Assembly (NCBI RefSeq): GCF_032248455.1
Contig: NZ_JAVTTP010000001.1
Span: 248,001 to 312,000, forward strand
Source: Pricia mediterranea
Lineage (GTDB): Bacteria; Bacteroidota; Bacteroidia; Flavobacteriales; Flavobacteriaceae
Direction: 5' to 3'
DNA: 64,000 bases
The position numbers and the translations under genes are program-made. This document shows positions 16,035 to 25,700 of the stretch, in pieces. A model generated the notes under the pieces. The model was not told the DNA's origin. It was given only the letters and a program-made list of their open reading frames with translations, and did no database searches. Numbering within the stretch: position 1 is the stretch's first letter; each line of letters starts with the position of its first letter.

Positions 16035-16505
16035 TTACAGTTTAAAATTTGTTCGTCCAATATTGTCAAGGACCTTCTTTAGATTTCCCTTCGTTTTTTT
16101 TGCTATTTCTTCGACATCCTTTTTAAGGGAAGAAGACCAGGTAACCGAAGTATCCTCCATTGAAACCTCTACCACCGATTCATCCTCTAACTCTTTAATG
16201 GTCACATTACAGGGAAACAAGATGCCCATTTGAATATCGTTGGCAATCAGGTCAGCGGCGGTATCTTGGTCACAGACCAAGAGAATAAGATGCTTGGGCA
16301 TATCTTTCATTTTTGCGCCCAAATATTCCTTGACATCGAACTCGGACACGATATCAAGGCCCAACCTATCAAGTTGATTCTTCACATTTTTGACCGCTTC
16401 CCCAAAAGTGAGGTTATATCTTTCTGTGACACAATAGCGGGTATTCATGCTCTCGCTATAATCTTGAGTGGGAATTTCCTTTGTTTTGTCTTTGCCATTT
16501 TCCAT
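16035..16505 (-). CDS. DUF302 domain protein, copy 1
   Basis: A 156-residue DUF302 protein. The core begins near NTRYCVTERYNLTFGEAV and continues with the family pattern of a two-layer fold (LGLDIVSEFDVKEYL and LFPCNVTIKELEDE). Most DUF302 members are small and soluble; function is unknown, although the family recurs in metal and sulfur gene clusters. No signal peptide is visible. The start at 16505 could be replaced by the in-frame ATG at 16448, closer to the domain start. It is next to a second DUF302 gene. Confidence 0.82.
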   Translation of the reverse strand: MENGKDKTKEIPTQDYSESMNTRYCVTERYNLTFGEAVKNVKNQLDRLGLDIVSEFDVKEYLGAKMKDMPKHLILLVCDQDTAADLIANDIQMGILFPCNVTIKELEDESVVEVSMEDTSVTWSSSLKKDVEEIAKKTKGNLKKVLDNIGRTNFKL

Positions 16506-16515
16506 CCTCTCGTTT

Positions 16516-16905
16516 TTAAAGTTTTTCGATCACATGCTCAAGCTTGGAAGTTATCTCATCGGCCACCTCGTTCAATTTTTCGTTTTCTACCGCTTGCATC
16601 GAGGCCATCGGGTTTACTGCGGCAACTTCTACCGTACCTTCCTCGATTTCCTGCACGATTACGTTACATGGCAGCATAGTGCCTATCTTATCTTCGGCTT
16701 CCAATGCCTTATGTGCATAAGGAGGGTTACAGGCACCCAGAATTTTATATTTTTTGAAATCGACGTCCAATTTCTTTTTCAAGGTCTCCTTCACATCGAT
16801 TTCGGTCAGAATACCAAAACCTTCGTTTTTTAGTTCCTCGGTAACCTTTTCGATTACTTTGTCAAAGTCTTCGTTCAGCGTTTTATTGAAATAATACTTC
16901 ATCAT
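16516..16905 (-). CDS. DUF302 domain protein, copy 2
   Basis: A protein of about 129 residues that matches the DUF302 pattern, including EGFGILTEIDVKETLKKKLDV, YKILGACNPPYAHKAL and MLPCNVIVQE. It is more typical than the neighbouring 156-residue copy because it keeps the ACNP motif. Two consecutive ATG codons (16905, 16902) lie just after the stop of the SHOCT gene; either could start translation. The tandem arrangement suggests duplication with divergence. Confidence 0.85.
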   Translation of the reverse strand: MMKYYFNKTLNEDFDKVIEKVTEELKNEGFGILTEIDVKETLKKKLDVDFKKYKILGACNPPYAHKALEAEDKIGTMLPCNVIVQEIEEGTVEVAAVNPMASMQAVENEKLNEVADEITSKLEHVIEKL

Positions 16906-16906
16906 T

Positions 16907-17098
16907 TTAGTTTTTAGAGTTAATCGTTCGTTTTTGTTCTTCGTATTCATCTTTTGATATTTCGCCCTTTGCGAAACGGTTGTCTAGGATATCCATAGGA
17001 TTTTCCTTGTTTTTAGAGCTTCGCGGACTTCCTCCTCTGAAAAGGAATATGGCCAATATCAAAATAATCGGTATCAGTATCCACCACCACATCATCAT
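16907..17098 (-). CDS. SHOCT domain membrane protein, copy 1
   Basis: A 63-residue protein: a tryptophan-rich N-terminal membrane helix (MMMWWWILIPIILIL), a basic linker, then the SHOCT motif (PMDILDNRFAKGEISKDEYEEQK) common at the ends of small membrane proteins. SHOCT modules are thought to mediate oligomerisation. A second SHOCT protein lies in the divergent array at 29706-29924 and shares the same FAKGEISK-EYEE core, another of the duplicated families here. Confidence 0.85.
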   Translation of the reverse strand: MMMWWWILIPIILILAIFLFRGGSPRSSKNKENPMDILDNRFAKGEISKDEYEEQKRTINSKN

Positions 17099-17178
17099 AA
17101 CTATATCTTTTTAATTGTTAAATAAATTATTCTCATTGCCTATGAAGTTCTTGGATTTACTACCCTTAATTCTTCATT

Positions 17179-17718
17179 TTATCTTTCATTTTTTTGCATC
17201 ATTCCGGGATTTTTTTCCATCATCTTCTGCATCATTTCTTCCATCATTTCCGGATTCTCTTCCATCATTTTTTTCATTCTTTCCTTCATTTCCTTTTTCA
17301 TCATTTCATTATTGTGCATTTTTTCCATCATCATCTTGCGGCCCTTTTCGCTTTCCATCATTTTATCCAGCATTTTGGAATGCATCTTTTTTTTCATTTC
17401 AGGGTTCTTTTCCATCATTTGCTGCATATGGGCCTGCATTTTTTCCTTCATTTCCGGATTCTTGTCCATCATCATTTTCATATTTCCCGATTCCATCTGT
17501 TCCATATGGGTCTTCATCATTATCTTTTTGGCATCTTCATTCTTTCGTGCCTCACTGATGAAATTTGTGAACTGAACAGGGTTCGAGATAATCTCTTGGT
17601 AAATGGCATTCCTGTTTTCCTCGACCTGCATGGTCTCGGAAGCATTGAAAGTTGATTTGCAACTTATTACTGTTCCTAGTATTCCAATTACCATCAAAAG
17701 TTTTACTGTTGTTTTCAT
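17179..17718 (-). CDS. methionine-rich lipoprotein (copper-binding candidate), copy 1
   Basis: A 179-residue lipoprotein with signal sequence and a Val-Ile-Ser-Cys lipobox. From about residue 65 onwards it is dominated by Met, Lys and Glu in a heptad-like helical repeat with motifs such as MMMDKNPEMKEKM and MMEKNPEMKKKM repeated about every 15 residues. Met-rich helices bind copper(I) through thioether sulfur. A long alpha-helical or coiled-coil form is expected. A related protein lies at 28709-29173. The His-rich frames on the opposite strand are shadows of the ATG codons. Confidence 0.75.
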   Translation of the reverse strand: MKTTVKLLMVIGILGTVISCKSTFNASETMQVEENRNAIYQEIISNPVQFTNFISEARKNEDAKKIMMKTHMEQMESGNMKMMMDKNPEMKEKMQAHMQQMMEKNPEMKKKMHSKMLDKMMESEKGRKMMMEKMHNNEMMKKEMKERMKKMMEENPEMMEEMMQKMMEKNPGMMQKNER

Positions 17719-17751
17719 TTTATTATTTTTTAAAATGTATAAATCGTCTAT

Positions 17752-19059
17752 CTATTTTTCTTTTTCTTCACTTTTATTTTTCAGGAACCATTTTTCACCT
17801 AAAAAAATCAATACCATCAGTATTGCAGCTACAATTACGACCAATAGGTCACTAGAAGCCTTTATCCATAAGAATGCGGCCAAAACAATACAATCCAATA
17901 ATATTGCAGTATATAGAATAGAGACACGGGCGTTTATGTCTTTTCTCATATTTTTAAGTACGCCCCAATGAATTCCTATATCCATAATTAGATAGAAAAT
18001 AGCACCTAATGATGCAATTCTTTTAAGGTCAAAAAGAATGGTCATTGTGAGTGCCAATACCACAGTATAAATGAGCATATGTTTTTGCAACTTACCTGGT
18101 AGCCCAAAATGTTTATGGGGAATTAGATTCATCTGAGTTAGCATTGTAGTCATCCTTGACACTGCAAAAATGCTTGCCACCACTCCTGAGATAGTAGCTA
18201 TGATTGCAATACCCACGGTGAACCACAATCCGTACTTTCCGAAAGCCGGCCTTGATGCCTCGGCCAAAGAATAGTCCTTAGCTTTGATTATCTCTTCAAT
18301 AGTAAGATTAGAAGAAACAGCAAATGCAACAAGTAGATATACCACGGTACAGATAGCAAGTGATAGAATTATAGCACGTCCTACATTTTTATTGGGATTG
18401 GTGATTTCTTCACCACTATTTGTAATCGTAGTAAAGCCCTTATAAGCTAAGATTGAAAGGGCCAAGGCTCCTAAATAATTGGTAATAGGGTATTCCTTCA
18501 AACTCTCTGAAGGGACAACTTCAGAAAATGAAAATCCTGCCGCCCATAATCCACCAATAGCAAATATTGCTATCCCTCCAATTTTTAAGACCGCCATCGC
18601 AAAGGATGATTTACCGATAATAGTATTGCCAGAAATATTAATTAAAAAAGCAACGATTAATAGCAATACCCCAAGTATTGGCACCCAAACACTATTGTCA
18701 TTAATATCAAATAACTGAAGCGTGTACGAACCAAATGTACGTGCTACCAAACTTTCATTGATGACCATTGAAAGTGCCATTAGCAACGCTCCTGAAGCTG
18801 TAACCGCACCTTTACCATATATCTTTTTTAGATAGGTAGCAATACCGCCAGCAGATGGATACGCATTGGAAAGTTTCACATACGTATATGCACTAAATCC
18901 TGAAATGATAGCACCTACAAGAAAAGCATACGGAAACCATTGCCCTGATAACTCAGCTACCTGTCCTAATAAGGCAAATATTCCTGCACCTATCATAACA
19001 CCTGTACCAAGCGACACCGCTCCGGTTAAACTCAAACTATTTTTCTTGTATTGTGCCAT
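17752..19059 (-). CDS. APC-family amino acid permease-like transporter
   Basis: A 435-residue transporter with twelve predicted helices and the N-terminal APC motif GTGVMIGAGIFALLG. The GAGIF segment contacts amino-acid substrates in this superfamily. Substrate cannot be told from the sequence. It lies 33 bases before the Met-rich gene and starts directly after the multicopper oxidase, so it seems part of the copper operon. Import of cysteine, histidine or another metal-binding amino acid would make sense there, but that is inference. Confidence 0.85.
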   Translation of the reverse strand: MAQYKKNSLSLTGAVSLGTGVMIGAGIFALLGQVAELSGQWFPYAFLVGAIISGFSAYTYVKLSNAYPSAGGIATYLKKIYGKGAVTASGALLMALSMVINESLVARTFGSYTLQLFDINDNSVWVPILGVLLLIVAFLINISGNTIIGKSSFAMAVLKIGGIAIFAIGGLWAAGFSFSEVVPSESLKEYPITNYLGALALSILAYKGFTTITNSGEEITNPNKNVGRAIILSLAICTVVYLLVAFAVSSNLTIEEIIKAKDYSLAEASRPAFGKYGLWFTVGIAIIATISGVVASIFAVSRMTTMLTQMNLIPHKHFGLPGKLQKHMLIYTVVLALTMTILFDLKRIASLGAIFYLIMDIGIHWGVLKNMRKDINARVSILYTAILLDCIVLAAFLWIKASSDLLVVIVAAILMVLIFLGEKWFLKNKSEEKEK

Positions 19060-19062
19060 TTC

Positions 19063-21483
19063 TTAAAATCTAACTAACAGACCGCCACCCCAGCCATAAC
19101 GTTTATTGTAATTTCCTTGTATGGAAAAGTTTCTGGAAACGATGTATGCCAGCCCTACCAGCCATTGGGTTTCACTTTCAAAAGATTTATTGTTTTCCAA
19201 ATCATTGACCCAACCAAAATCCGCTCTGTACTCATATTCTCCTTCCAAAAAAATTCTTGGAAAAATCAATAGTTCTCTATCCAAACGTATTCTTGGGCGC
19301 AGTTGATGGTCCATACTCACATCTACATTAAATCTGTAAGGCGTAAAGTATTTAATCCCAACCAATCCAACGGTATTAAATGTATCGTAAGAATCTGGTG
19401 TAGAAGTTTCGGTATTTACCCCTGCATACAGGCGTACCCAATCATTGAGGTATCGATTGTAGTTCACTTCTATCTCGGCATTTTGGTTATAATCAAACTC
19501 GCCACGTAGTCCAAATTCATTTCGGATGTTGCTAGACATCAAAAAAAGCTCATTAAAGTTTGAACCTACACGCGCAGCTCCCCAAGAATAATAGTGGTCT
19601 GTCTCGTCAATTAGTTTTTGAACTGGATAATCCTTCATTCTTTCATCCCTTGGTGTATCATAACTAAATACGCGTGCCATACCGCCCATCATATGATATA
19701 ATACGTGACAATGAAAGAACCAGTCACCATATTCTTCGTTATAAAATTCGATGACCACTTTTTGCATCGGTGGTACATTAACAGTATGTTTTAAGGGCGA
19801 GCGTTCCCCGTTTTCGTTGATTACCCTAAAGTAATGTCCGTGTAAATGCATTGGATGGTGCATCATAGTAAGGTTGTTCAAGGTAATTCTTGTGACCTCC
19901 CCACTTTTGATTTTTATTTTATCAGTTTCTGATAAGGGCACGCCGTTCATACTCCAAACATAGCGTTGCATATTTCCTGTCAGATTAAGCAAAATGTCAT
20001 TAACAGGTAAATCTGCTTCATATGTGGTTTTTTCTCTTGCCTTTAAAAAATCATAGTTGAAATAGGTTTTACGGGTACTGTAATCGAAAACGGAACTGTC
20101 TTTTTGCATTTTGGACATATCGTGATTCATGTGGTCATTCATTTTGTCCATTGTTTTATTATGGTTCATTGGCATAGAATCCTTTTTCATTACCATCGTA
20201 TTGTCCATATTCATATTGCCGTCGTTCATGGGCATTTTCTCATCCATCTTCATGTTCATATCCATTTGCTTTTTCATTGCACCATCTTTCATGGACATCC
20301 TATCGGGCATATCCATGTTCATCTGTTCATCTTTCATATCCATCTTCATTCCATATTTCTGCATCAAAAACTCTGGTGTTTTTTTCTTTTGATTTCCTAC
20401 CATTGCGGGCGCGCCCATCTTCATATCCATTTTTGCCATTTGCTTCATCATTGCCACTTTGTCCGGTCTGTCAATCGGTTTTGCAGGATAAAGTATACCT
20501 TGCCCTAAACGCACGGTAGTATGTCCGGAACCATCTTGGGCTGTAGCAGTAATTTCTAATGTGCCTTCGGGGATGGTAACGATAACATCGTAGGTCTCCG
20601 CAATGCCGAAAAGAAATCGGCTTTTGGATATAGGTTCCACATCTATACCATCACTTGAGACAACCATTGGGCTGCCTCCTCCAAAATCCATCCAATAATA
20701 GGTAGATGCTGCGGCGTTAATAAAGCGAAGCCTTACTTTTTCACCGGGTTGAAAATTTGGGTACTCTGCTAGTTTTTTACCGTTGGACAAAAAAGCAGGA
20801 TAATAGACGTCTGCAATATCGGCACCTTCCATTCTATCGCGCCAAAACTTAAATTGAGCTCCCAATGCACCTTCTTTTATGACTCTACTTAATGGCACTG
20901 CAGTACCTTTTTTAACTTGGTACCATTCGTTACCCCTTTTAAGGTTACGCAAAACGTTCATAGGTTTTTCATTGGTCCAGTCAGATAACACTACAACCAA
21001 ATCTTTGTCATAATCCAATGTCTTTTCTTTTGGATGAATGACTATGGAACCATAAACTCCCTTTTGCTCCTGCAACATTGTATGGGAATGATACCAATAC
21101 GTACCCGATTGGTTAATAGGAATTCTATACTGAAATGTCTTACCAGGTTCAATTGGTGGTGTAGTTAAATAGGGTACACCGTCATAGAAATTTGGAAGTA
21201 TCAACCCGTGCCAATGCACTGAAGTTTCTTTGTCCATTTTATTGGTTACATTGATTATGGCAAGGTCTCCTTCATTAAATTTTAACGTAGGGCCAGGAAT
21301 ACTACCATTTATAGTCATTCCATTGGCCGTTACGCCTCCAAGGGTGATCTCCTTTTGTTCCAGGGTAAGGTTATACTCTTTTACGGGACGCCCTTCTTCA
21401 CTTCTGTCTTCTCCGTTTGTTCCGACTTGGGCAAATATTGAAGAGGTAAATAGTACTAGTGTGATTATTTTTAGTGTTTTCAT
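19063..21483 (-). CDS. multicopper oxidase (PcoA/CopA type) fused to CopB-like outer-membrane barrel
   Basis: A protein of about 806 residues. Signal peptide, then a multicopper oxidase with HWHG (His90), HSH (about 132), HHPMHLHGH and HCHVLYHMMGG (His591-Cys592-His593), the four-copper ligand set. A Met/Asp/Lys-rich insert covers about residues 340-460, as in periplasmic copper oxidases that oxidise Cu(I). After the oxidase, residues 621-806 form alternating aromatic strands (YYSWG, GEYEYRADFGW, GGGLLVRF with terminal Phe) typical of the CopB/PcoB outer-membrane barrel. Joining CopA and CopB in one chain is unusual. The ATG at 21483 begins the signal peptide; the upstream extension to 21516 is unlikely. 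Confidence 0.9.
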   Translation of the reverse strand: MKTLKIITLVLFTSSIFAQVGTNGEDRSEEGRPVKEYNLTLEQKEITLGGVTANGMTINGSIPGPTLKFNEGDLAIINVTNKMDKETSVHWHGLILPNFYDGVPYLTTPPIEPGKTFQYRIPINQSGTYWYHSHTMLQEQKGVYGSIVIHPKEKTLDYDKDLVVVLSDWTNEKPMNVLRNLKRGNEWYQVKKGTAVPLSRVIKEGALGAQFKFWRDRMEGADIADVYYPAFLSNGKKLAEYPNFQPGEKVRLRFINAAASTYYWMDFGGGSPMVVSSDGIDVEPISKSRFLFGIAETYDVIVTIPEGTLEITATAQDGSGHTTVRLGQGILYPAKPIDRPDKVAMMKQMAKMDMKMGAPAMVGNQKKKTPEFLMQKYGMKMDMKDEQMNMDMPDRMSMKDGAMKKQMDMNMKMDEKMPMNDGNMNMDNTMVMKKDSMPMNHNKTMDKMNDHMNHDMSKMQKDSSVFDYSTRKTYFNYDFLKAREKTTYEADLPVNDILLNLTGNMQRYVWSMNGVPLSETDKIKIKSGEVTRITLNNLTMMHHPMHLHGHYFRVINENGERSPLKHTVNVPPMQKVVIEFYNEEYGDWFFHCHVLYHMMGGMARVFSYDTPRDERMKDYPVQKLIDETDHYYSWGAARVGSNFNELFLMSSNIRNEFGLRGEFDYNQNAEIEVNYNRYLNDWVRLYAGVNTETSTPDSYDTFNTVGLVGIKYFTPYRFNVDVSMDHQLRPRIRLDRELLIFPRIFLEGEYEYRADFGWVNDLENNKSFESETQWLVGLAYIVSRNFSIQGNYNKRYGWGGGLLVRF

Positions 21484-21575
21484 TTTTATCGTGTGTGTTA
21501 TAATTTCATGTTCCAAGGAAAATAACAGTTCAGTTGCCCGTCCCTTGCCCTATCCGATTCTATTTTTAACTTTTT

Positions 21576-22793
21576 TTAACTCTTTAAATAATTAATGTTG
21601 GCCGATTGTATATAATATCCTTTAATGGATTCTATTTGATTCGTCTGGAATTTCAATTGCAGTTCCTGAACATCGAGCACATCATTAAAATCAATGGTTC
21701 CCGTTTCGTAACTTTTAATAAGGATTTCCTCAGCATCGTTGGCTTTACCTATATTCCGCTGTTGCACATTAAAGCGTATCCTAAAAGCATCCCTTTGGTT
21801 GATCGCTTCGCTCAATAAGGTTTCCAGTTTGTTTGTTCTTTCGGCCTTCTGCGCAGTAATCTCCTGTTGCCGAAGCTCGTTCTGTTTTGAAATGGATTTG
21901 TACTTGTTGTTGAAAATGGGTATGGACAAAGAAACCATCGGCATGATGATATCCTTTCCGTTATCACTGAAATCCATAGCTGGCCGTTCGGCAACAGGTA
22001 TATAGTCAAGTCCAAAACCAAGATCGGGCAATGCCTCCTTCTGGTTCAACAGCTCGGATTTTTCTACGGATTCGTACAACTTATCGTATTTAACAAGTTC
22101 GGGGTGTAATTGAAGATTGTCGTCTACGAATACAGGATCCACTTCGGGTACGGTAAAACCGTCGTATGCATCGACCCGTGTATTTTCATCCCTGTTGAGT
22201 AGATTGTTGAACAGGGTTTGCTCGGCCTGATATTCCTCATTTAAGACCTCTTTGCTCTGTTCCAGTTCATTCTGACGTATCTGTAGCCTAAGCACATCTA
22301 CAGCGGAGGCATTGCCAATTTCAACCGAGGTCAAGGCCAGTCGTTCATAGGTTTTCAGCAATTCGATATTTTCATCGAGCACCTTTTGTTTTGCACGAAT
22401 CGCATACAGGCGGTAGTAGGATTGGGAAACGGCCAAGGTCAATTTTCGTTTGGCGATGACCAGATCTTCGTACTGTGCCTCGGCCATTGAACTGGCATAG
22501 TTTTCCCGTGCGGTAATGGTGCCGAACCAAGGGATCATTTGCTTGGCGGAAAACCTTGCCTTTTGGGCACCTGTTCGGGTTTCCGGTTCACTGGCAAAGA
22601 CTCCCGCACTAATTTCCGTGTTAGGAAGCGTATTGACCTCATTGATTTTTTCCGAGGCGATATTGTAGCGCAGTTCATAGGCCTGAATTTCGGGATTGTT
22701 CAATTCGGCCTGCTCGATCAAGCTTTCCAACTCCTGTGCATTTACAGAAGCTATGGACATGATTCCTAAAAAGAGTTGTACGTATTTTTTCAT
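21576..22793 (-). CDS. cusC: TolC-family outer-membrane channel (CusC type)
   Basis: A protein of about 405 residues with a signal peptide ending in VNAQ and two long helical repeats typical of TolC/OEP channels (NTEISAGVFASEP, GNASAVDVLRLQIRQNELEQ, ETGTIDFNDVLDVQELQ). It forms the outer-membrane duct of the tripartite copper/silver pump. The ATG at 22793 overlaps the cusA stop by four bases (ATGA), indicating translational coupling. The longer frame starting at 22829 lies within cusA and is less likely. Its adaptor partner CusB is at 8867-10678. Confidence 0.9.
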   Translation of the reverse strand: MKKYVQLFLGIMSIASVNAQELESLIEQAELNNPEIQAYELRYNIASEKINEVNTLPNTEISAGVFASEPETRTGAQKARFSAKQMIPWFGTITARENYASSMAEAQYEDLVIAKRKLTLAVSQSYYRLYAIRAKQKVLDENIELLKTYERLALTSVEIGNASAVDVLRLQIRQNELEQSKEVLNEEYQAEQTLFNNLLNRDENTRVDAYDGFTVPEVDPVFVDDNLQLHPELVKYDKLYESVEKSELLNQKEALPDLGFGLDYIPVAERPAMDFSDNGKDIIMPMVSLSIPIFNNKYKSISKQNELRQQEITAQKAERTNKLETLLSEAINQRDAFRIRFNVQQRNIGKANDAEEILIKSYETGTIDFNDVLDVQELQLKFQTNQIESIKGYYIQSANINYLKS

Positions 22794-25700
22794 TTCGACA
22801 ATCGTTTTAATTGAAACTCCGCTTTCCAACTATATAAGACAGGAACCACGAAAAGAGTAATCAACGCAATAAGCATCCCACCAAAACTTGGTATCGCCAT
22901 CGGTATCATAATATCGCTACCACGGCCTGTGGAGGTCAATACTGGCAACAATGCCAAAATGGTAGTTGCCGTGGTCATCAAACAGGGACGGATACGCTTT
23001 TCGCCTGCTTCCACTACTGAATCCTGAATGCCGATAAGGGTATCCGGTTTGTTTCTATCGAAAGTCTGTGTCAGATAGGTGGCCATGACTACACCGTCGT
23101 CGGTGGCAATACCGAACAAGGCAATGAACCCGACCCAAACGGCAACACTCAGATTTATGGTGTGCATCTGGAAGAGGTCCCGAAGGTTTTCGCCAAAGAA
23201 ATTAAAGTTCAAAAACCAATCCTGACCATAAAACCATATCATCAAAAACCCTCCTGCGAAGGCGACCGCTATACCTGTGAACACCATTAACGATGTACCA
23301 ACGGAGCGAAATTGGAAATAGAGGATCAGGAAAATAATGGTCAATGCCAAAGGCACTACTACAGATAAGGTTTTTTCGGCCCTTAACTGGTTTTCATAGG
23401 TTCCTGTAAAGAGATAGTTGATTCCTTTGGGAACTACCAGTTCGCCGCTATCGATTTTTTCCTGAATTAAGGCCTGGGCGTTTTCGACCACTTCCACTTC
23501 CGCGAAACCGTCCAACTTATCGAAGAGTACGTAACCCACCAAAAAGGTGTCCTCACTTTTGATTACCTGTGGCCCTTGTTCGTAGTTGATGGTTACTAGC
23601 TCGCTCAAGGGAACAGGATTACCTTTTTCAACGGGCACATAAATTTCCTTTAGGTCTTGTGGGTTTTCCCTAAGTTCCCTTGGGTACCTGACACGAACCC
23701 CATAACGTTCACGGCCTTCAACGGTCTGGGTAAGCACCATTCCGCCAACGGCCACCTGCAATACACTTTGCACATCTTCAATGGTTATACCATAGCGGGC
23801 CAATCGTTCCCTGTCGATGTCTATCAAGAGATAGGGTTTGCCCACGATTCTATCGGCGAAGACCGCTTCGTCCTTGACCCCCTCGGCCTGTTTGAGAATG
23901 TCTTCCAATTGAAGACCGAAGGCTTCGATTTGTTTGAGATCCTGACCTTTGACCTTGATGCCCATGGGTGCCCGCATTCCGGTCTGCAACATGACCAGAC
24001 GGGTTTCGATAGGTTGAAGTTTCGGGGCGGAAGTAACACCAGGGAATTTGGTTACCTTAACAATTTCCTTCCAAATATCGTCGGGCGACTTTATTTCGGG
24101 TCGCCAGTTTCGAAAATACTCGCCGTCCTCGTCAGGAATCAAATCCTTTTGCTGTACCGAGAAAGGGGATTTTATTGCTGATTCCTTATAATCCGCATCA
24201 TCAGTATCGACCTCTAGATTCGGATTGGTCACAAAAGTACCGTCCCTCAGTTCGAACATGCCATCTTCATTGACCTTGTAGCGTTGCCACTTCCTATCTT
24301 CATTGAGCATGTATTCCGGTTTGTACTGAATAACATTCTCGTACATGGAGAGTGGAGCGGGATCCAAGGCCGATTCCGTTCTTCCCGATTTACCGACTAC
24401 GGTCGCTATCTCGGGAATACTGGCCACGGCCATATCGAGTTGCTGAAGTACGCGTTTGTTCTCTTCCACCCCTGCGTGTGGCAACGATGTGGGCATCAGA
24501 AGGAAGGAACCTTCATTGAGTGAGGGCATAAATTCCTTTCCAGTATTACGCATAATCATCACACCGAACACAACTATCGCGGTCGGAATAGAGAGGAAAA
24601 TAAGTTTGTTGCGCAAGGCCCAACGTAAGATTCGTGTATAATAATTTCTGAAAATCGTAAAGAAACCCAAAAGCCCAAAACAGATAAGTCCCACGAATAT
24701 GAGATTCCAGAAAATGCTTTTGTCCAACCCCAAGGGCCTCCAGTATTCGGCGAGGACAAAAACAATGGCAAAGGCCGAAATGATGATATTGATTAAGTTG
24801 GCACGCTTATCGGAAATCGAGAATCCCGATGAAATTTTTGAGGCCAATTCGGGATATTTCAATAGACCTATCACACCAAAGGCTATCAGTATCAACCCTA
24901 ACCAAGAGCCATAGACAATGGCAAGGATACCCAAAACAATAAGCACCCCATTGACACCATAGCCCAGCGTATTTCTTACACTCTTTTTACGAAACAGAAA
25001 AGCTGCAAAGGGTGGTATCAAGAATAAGGCGACGATAATGGATGCTGTCAATGCAAAGGTCTTGGTAAAGGCCAATGGGCGAAAGAGCTTTCCTTCTGCC
25101 CCGATCATTGTAAAGACCGGAATAAAGCTGATAATAGTGGTCATTACCGCCGTTAAAATGGCACCCGACACTTCCGCTGTTGCCGTATAGACAACTGTAT
25201 TGATGGATTCTTTACCATCGGATTCATCCAAATGCCGTATAATATTCTCGGAGAGGATGACCCCTACATCGACCATGGTGCCAATAGCGATAGCGATACC
25301 CGACAGTGCTACGATATTGGCATCTACGCCAAAAAGTTTCATTGCTATAAAGACCATCAGCACTGCAACCGGCAAGAGTCCGGAAATCAAAATGGACACC
25401 CTTAGATTAAAGACCATGACGATAATGACCAAAATGGTAATCAGTATTTCCAAGGTCAATGCCTCATCGAGCGTTCCAAGTGTTTCCTGAATCAACTCGG
25501 TTCTATCATAAAAAGGGACAATGGTCAGTTGCGATGTCGTCCCGTCGCTAAGTTCTTTTGAAGGAAGCCCCGCACTGAGTTCGTTTATCTTTTCCTTTAC
25601 ATTATTAATGACCTCCATTGGGTTCGCACCGTAGCGCGCCACGACCACGGCGCCAACGACCTCTGCACCTTCCTTATCCAATATTCCTCTTCGGGTAGCC

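Noticed and set aside
20104-20508. His-rich plus-strand frame that looks like a metal-binding protein
   Set aside because: It is the complement of the Met-rich insert of the multicopper oxidase: ATG read backwards gives CAT (His). The same explains the frames opposite both Met-rich lipoproteins (17194-17655 and 28793-29170).
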